From: Deltaproteobacteria bacterium
GTDB taxonomy: Bacteria > Desulfobacterota > DSM-4660 > Desulfatiglandales > HGW-15
Reading direction: 5' to 3'
Length of the DNA stretch: 16,921 bases
Assembly: GCA_016926135.1 (NCBI GenBank)
Contig: JAFGPH010000040.1
Span: 1 to 16,921 of the forward strand
Positions 13,362 through 16,921 of this stretch are shown piece after piece. Under the pieces are notes generated by a model that saw nothing but the letters and a program-made list of their open reading frames with translations, had not been told where the DNA came from and made no database searches. The stretch's first letter is position 1; each line of letters begins with the position of its first letter. Made by a program: the position numbers and the translations under genes.

Positions 13362-14597
13362 ATGAACATCTCTCCCATCATCTTTGTTCCCGGCATCAAG
13401 GGCACAACCCTTTCGGATCACTACCCGCTGGATCACCAGATCGTGTACAACGCGGCGACCGATAAGCTCGTCTTCAATTTCGATCCGGTCATGCTGGATG
13501 AGGCGGGCAGGTTCGACAGGGATCTCGACCGTCTGATCTACGAGCACGAGGCGATTTCCCTGGTTTACGGGGAGATGGTATCCGAGCTTCGGGAAAGCCT
13601 CCCGCTCGACGATCAAAAAAAGGAATACGCAAAGGTTTACGTGTTTCCCTACGACTGGAGATACCCCATCGCCCTCAATGCCAGAAGGCTTTCGCAATTC
13701 GTGGACCTCATCCTCGCCAAAACGAACGCACATCCCATATACAAGGACGGGGGCTTCCGGGTGAAGAAGGTCAACATCGTGGCCCACAGCATGGGCGGAT
13801 GCATCGCAAAGCACTATGCCACCAACCTGGGGGCATACGACAAGGTCCAGAAGCTGGTCATGCTCGCCTCTCCTCTTCGGGGATCCCTGGATGCCCTGAA
13901 GACCCTGGTGATGGGGGAGACATGGTTCTTTGACTGGTTTATCCGGAAGGGATTGAGAAAGCTGGCGAGAACCCTGCCGGGGGTCTACGACCTACTGCCC
14001 TTCGACGGCTACTCCTCCCAGACCGGCAAGATCAAATGGCCTAAGGCCGCGCTCACCAGGGACGATGAACCGCTCGACATCTTCGACGCCTCCCAGTGGC
14101 AGGCGAACGTGGTTTCCCAGATCAGCGCGAAGGTACTCAAAAGGCACCTGGGAAACACCTTTGCCTATTACGAGAAGGCCGCCGACTTCCCGGACCCGTT
14201 CAGAGAAGACGTCCTCATGGTGTACGGCAAAGGCGAGAATACCTTCCGCCATGTCACGGCAAGGGGAAACGGCGGCAGTGTGGAGCTCGATTTTCCGACC
14301 GGGGATGAGAGCCCCGCCATAGGCGACGGCGTGGTCCCGGCCGTGAGCACACTCACAGAGGGGATCCACTGCGTTGAGGTGACGAAGAAGAAGGTCGGGG
14401 ACTGGGAGCTCGACCTGGGCAAGGTCGCGGGGTTCCACGCCTCCTTCTGCGCCTATGACCTGATTCAGGATCTGGTGATCTCCTTCCTGCAGGGGCGGGT
14501 AATCAAAACCGTGCGCGACCGATTCGGGTACCATCACGTCCAGGATTTCCCACGCTTCTCACTGGATCGCATTTCCCAACTCGATCAGGAGGACTGA
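13362..14597 (+). CDS. LCAT-like alpha/beta hydrolase (probable lipase/acyltransferase)
   Basis: The protein has 411 residues. It begins 'IIFVPGIKGTTL', which is the oxyanion-hole strand and loop of lecithin:cholesterol acyltransferase-like enzymes, and has the family hallmark 'YDWR' (97-100). The nucleophile elbow is 'VAHSMGGCIAKHYA' with S143; the likely acid is D322 in 'GDGVVP' and the likely base H359 in 'GFHASF'. It should cleave acyl esters, plausibly phospholipids. There is no signal peptide and no membrane helix, so it is made in the cytoplasm, unlike secreted lipases, and would meet the inner membrane from inside. GGAGG is 6 bases upstream of the ATG, 12 bp after the protease stop, so the two are co-transcribed and the lipase is likely its partner. 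The phospholipase role is inferred from fold only. Confidence 0.9.
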   Translation: MNISPIIFVPGIKGTTLSDHYPLDHQIVYNAATDKLVFNFDPVMLDEAGRFDRDLDRLIYEHEAISLVYGEMVSELRESLPLDDQKKEYAKVYVFPYDWRYPIALNARRLSQFVDLILAKTNAHPIYKDGGFRVKKVNIVAHSMGGCIAKHYATNLGAYDKVQKLVMLASPLRGSLDALKTLVMGETWFFDWFIRKGLRKLARTLPGVYDLLPFDGYSSQTGKIKWPKAALTRDDEPLDIFDASQWQANVVSQISAKVLKRHLGNTFAYYEKAADFPDPFREDVLMVYGKGENTFRHVTARGNGGSVELDFPTGDESPAIGDGVVPAVSTLTEGIHCVEVTKKKVGDWELDLGKVAGFHASFCAYDLIQDLVISFLQGRVIKTVRDRFGYHHVQDFPRFSLDRISQLDQED

Positions 14598-14934
14598 GCC
14601 TCCTGCCCGTTCGCTCCATGCACCGGGATACAAATGCACAACACATGAGCGAGTTTGGTGGAACCGGGGAGGGTGCAATCGGGCCGCCGCCAGCATAGCG
14701 GGGGAGCCCGCCTTCAGATATGTGCGAAATGCCGGTCGACTTCCATGCGGATTCTTCTCTCCTTGCACCTTCCGTCTTTCGGGACCGCCGTATTCCCCGT
14801 CACAAAACCGCCTGAGGTCCTCCCCGGAACGCCTGTCCCGTTGCGTTTACCCTTACGGAATCTCTCCTTTGGTGCTATGATTCAGACGTTCACGTCCTCC
14901 CACAAAGGACGGGGGGAATCGCGGGAGGGGGATG
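14598..14934. other. Intergenic region upstream of the P-loop kinase
   Basis: About 337 bp carry no supported gene. A candidate extended -10 promoter is listed separately and a short hairpin (gcggg/cccgc, about 14698-14712) is present. No terminator with a T-run follows the lipase gene. Confidence 0.5.
14872..14881 (+). promoter_or_regulatory. Candidate extended -10 promoter of the kinase-methyltransferase pair
   Basis: TGC followed by TATGAT (14876-14881; 5 of 6) fits the extended -10 pattern. The -35 region 17 bp upstream (ttacgg) is poor, as is usual for extended -10 promoters. The transcript would start near 14888 and reach the gene after about 47 nt. Confidence 0.4.
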
Positions 14935-15546
14935 ATGTACGTAGTTGCCGTCTCAGGGCCGATCGGCGGGGGCAAAACCTCCGTGGCAAGGGCCATTGCA
15001 GAGAGGCTGAAAGATGCGACTCTGGCTCACTTTGACGGGTACGAGAGGGCCACCCGGGAACCCATATCCTATCTCATGGAATGGGTCGCCAGGGGGGCGA
15101 ATTTCGACGATCTCGCCGTCCCCGGCCTCGCCGACGACCTGGCGAAGCTCAAGCAGGGGGAAGCCATCGTCCATCGTTTGACCGGAGCGCCCATTGCCTC
15201 TGCGAAGTACATCATCCTTGAAATGCCCCTGGGCAGGGAACATCGCGAAACAGCCCCGTTGATTGATCTCGTGATCTGGATCGACGTACCGCTGGACCTG
15301 GCACTGGCCCGGAAATTGAAGGAGTTCACGACCCGCTTCCTCTCACGATATGCGCCGGAGGCCCAGAGGGACTGCATGATCTGGCTGGACGATTACCTCG
15401 ACAATTACATGAGGGTCGTCCGCCGGGTTCTTGAAATACAGAGGGACAGGGTCAGAGTGAATGCGGACATCGTGACGGACGGTCAAAGCCCTCTCGAAGC
15501 CGTGGTTGAGCACGCAACCGGAGAGATCCTGAGAAGGCTGCCATGA
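14935..15546 (+). CDS. P-loop small-molecule kinase (uridine-kinase-like)
   Basis: The protein has 203 residues. Walker A is 'SGPIGGGKTS' (7-16). Following it, 'HFDGYERATREPISYLMEW' and 'LAVPGLADDLAKLKQGEAI' resemble the acidic substrate-binding part of uridine kinase, pantothenate kinase and phosphoribulokinase-type enzymes; 'LIDLVIWIDVPLDLALARK' is the strand and lid region. It should transfer phosphate from ATP to a small molecule, substrate unknown. Two ATGs (14932 and 14935) follow GGGAGG; the second has the better 6-base spacing and gives MYVVAVSG. The stop overlaps the methyltransferase start as ATGA, so translation is probably coupled. Confidence 0.85.
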   Translation: MYVVAVSGPIGGGKTSVARAIAERLKDATLAHFDGYERATREPISYLMEWVARGANFDDLAVPGLADDLAKLKQGEAIVHRLTGAPIASAKYIILEMPLGREHRETAPLIDLVIWIDVPLDLALARKLKEFTTRFLSRYAPEAQRDCMIWLDDYLDNYMRVVRRVLEIQRDRVRVNADIVTDGQSPLEAVVEHATGEILRRLP

Positions 15547-16637
15547 AAGGCACGGAAGGTGTTTCCATGGTTGATTCAGCATCCTGCATGGTGGATCAAG
15601 ACAATGAACTCGACTACCTGTGTGTGGATTCCTTCCTCAGAACCCTTGTAGATGCCCGGGCACTGTTGACCGCCTTTGAGTTGCGCCTCATCGACCACCT
15701 GGCGGAGAAACCCTCTTCTGATGCCGTTTCCCTATCGAGAGAACTCCGGATCGACGGTCAAGGGCTCCGGGTGCTACTTCATCTACTCCAGGCAAACGAG
15801 GTGGTCGAGTCAATCGATTCCCGCTTCAACCTGACCCGGGGTTTCCGCAAGGCCCTGCGTTGCCGCGACCTCCTGGTGACGAAACTCGAATTCACGAGGT
15901 TCGTTCTTCCGGATTTTGCAGAGGGCTTCACCACCCTCCTCACAGACCCCTCCCGTTTCATGTCCGGTGCCCGCGTCTTCGACCTCTTCTCCTACGGCCG
16001 GTGCCTGGAACCCGGTCCCGAGAACTACGCGCATACGGAGCGGTGGATGCGTGTAACGACATGCTTGACCAGATACGAAGCCCTGGTGTGTCTGAGACAC
16101 CACGACTTCAGTTCCTATGCCCGCCTCCTGGACATCGGTGGAAACAGCGGTGAATTCGCGCTTCGCGTCTGCAGGCGCCATCCACGTATTCAGGCCACCG
16201 TTTTGGACCTTCCCGTGGTTTGCGAGGTAGGGATGCGCCACCTTGCCCCCGAACCGGAAAGGGATCGGATCACCTTTCTCAAAGGCAATGCCCTGAGAGA
16301 TGAACTGCCGCAGGGGTTCGATCTGGTGGTCTTTAAATCCATGCTTCACGACTGGCCCGAAGAGGCCGCGAGGCATCTGATCGTGAAGGCGTCTCAGGCA
16401 CTGAAACCCGGGGGCACGCTTCTCATCTTCGAGAGGGGTCCCCTTGAAGAGGGCGACCCGGCGATCCCCTATTCCATGATCCCCTTTCTCCTGTTTTTCC
16501 GCTCCTTCCGATCCCCGTCGTTCTATGAGCAAGAGCTCAGATCTTTGAGCTTCACCGAGATCAGCACGAAGTGGATTCGCCTGGAAACCCCTTTCTTCCT
16601 GCTCACCGCGACCTATACCCCTCATTGTGCCAGATAG
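15543..16637 (+). CDS. SAM-dependent O-methyltransferase (family 2 type)
   Basis: The protein has 364 residues. Residues about 25-115 form a winged-helix dimerisation domain ('DARALLTAFELRLIDHLAEK', 'LRVLLHLLQANEVVE'). Residues about 150-330 are the Rossmann-like catalytic domain: 'LLDIGGNSGEFAL' binds SAM (195-207), 'VLDLPVV' is the usual second motif, and 'SMLHDWPEEAA' carries the catalytic His (H269), as in acetylserotonin- and caffeate-type enzymes. It methylates a hydroxyl of a small molecule; substrate unknown. Its ATG is inside the stop of the preceding kinase (4-bp overlap), indicating a joint pathway. Its end overlaps by 16 bp the convergent D-Ala-D-Ala carboxypeptidase gene. Later starts (such as Met9) are possible. 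Confidence 0.92.
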   Translation: MKGTEGVSMVDSASCMVDQDNELDYLCVDSFLRTLVDARALLTAFELRLIDHLAEKPSSDAVSLSRELRIDGQGLRVLLHLLQANEVVESIDSRFNLTRGFRKALRCRDLLVTKLEFTRFVLPDFAEGFTTLLTDPSRFMSGARVFDLFSYGRCLEPGPENYAHTERWMRVTTCLTRYEALVCLRHHDFSSYARLLDIGGNSGEFALRVCRRHPRIQATVLDLPVVCEVGMRHLAPEPERDRITFLKGNALRDELPQGFDLVVFKSMLHDWPEEAARHLIVKASQALKPGGTLLIFERGPLEEGDPAIPYSMIPFLLFFRSFRSPSFYEQELRSLSFTEISTKWIRLETPFFLLTATYTPHCAR

Positions 16638-16921
16638 ACCATCTCGGCCAACTTCCCGAGATCGTTTCCCACCGACAGAAAATCCTTCAGATCTGAAAGC
16701 ACGATGTTGTTCACATAGAAGGCAAAGGCCAGCCGGCGGCCGCTGGATGCGGTCATGTACCCGGCCAGTGCCTTGGCCAGCAGCACGGCGCGTTGATTCA
16801 GGACGTCACCGTGAAGGATTGTGCCTGTCTTGGCACGGACCTTGCCGCGGGCCGGGCTGTCGGCCGGGACCGAATGGGCCAGGGTGCCGTCCACGCCCAG
16901 GATGGGCTGGGCATCATGGTA
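16622..16921 (-). CDS. D-alanyl-D-alanine carboxypeptidase (PBP4/DacB type), C-terminal part
   Basis: This frame runs from the right edge of the window to a stop at 16622, giving the last 99 residues; the start and the SxxK and SxN motifs lie outside. The readable part contains 'GVDGTLAHS', then 'ARGKVRAKTGTI', whose KTG is the third motif of serine-type penicillin-binding enzymes (peptidase family S13). 'KALAGYMTASSGRRLAFAFYVN' (in parts) follows, typical of the PBP4 family end. These periplasmic enzymes remove the terminal D-Ala of peptidoglycan peptides and may cut cross-links. The gene overlaps the methyltransferase gene tail-to-tail by 16 bp; no terminator is seen. Confidence 0.85.
   Translation of the reverse strand, partial: YHDAQPILGVDGTLAHSVPADSPARGKVRAKTGTILHGDVLNQRAVLLAKALAGYMTASSGRRLAFAFYVNNIVLSDLKDFLSVGNDLGKLAEMVYLAQ

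Overview
The window reads as a GC-rich chromosomal segment of a bacterium, most likely a deltaproteobacterium in the broad sense (Desulfobacterota or relatives). This is inferred from the gene mix: a Ras/MglA-like GTPase end beside a DUF4388 (PATAN) protein, a C_GCAxxG_C_C redox-type protein, a stand-alone alpha subunit of an ADP-forming acyl-CoA synthetase, and a glycine-rich RRM protein. No 16S rRNA, tRNA, CRISPR array, integrase or transposase was seen, so the assignment is an inference.

Left part (1-4025), signalling: the C-terminal end of a small GTPase is followed by a PATAN protein with two degenerate cyclic-nucleotide-binding folds, a truncated cytochrome c reading frame that stops inside a perfect 14-bp inverted repeat, a divergent C_GCAxxG_C_C protein, and a Ser/Thr kinase carrying a well-conserved cyclic-nucleotide-binding domain at its C-terminus.

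Middle part (4054-7100), all on the minus strand: an RRM RNA-binding protein, a SlyD-like FKBP prolyl isomerase, two small HTH proteins (XRE type and excisionase/AlpA type), a small membrane-anchored protein, a long gene-poor stretch with an AT-rich island, and a cold-shock protein with a good promoter, structured leader and terminator.

7344-10932, minus strand: a probable metabolic operon of an acyl-CoA synthetase alpha subunit, an XRE-cupin regulator and an amidase. Upstream of it lies about 600 bp with two adjacent perfect inverted repeats and a short tandem repeat.

Right part (11529-16921), mostly plus strand: a DUF3592 membrane protein; a tightly linked pair made of a metacaspase-like protease with an intact His/Cys dyad and an LCAT-like alpha/beta hydrolase with an intact Ser/Asp/His set; then a P-loop small-molecule kinase overlapping an O-methyltransferase; and, convergent at the right edge, the end of a PBP4-type D-Ala-D-Ala carboxypeptidase gene. 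The protease-lipase pair is the best candidate here for an undescribed system, possibly a regulated cell-lysis or defence module, but nothing in the sequence proves that role.
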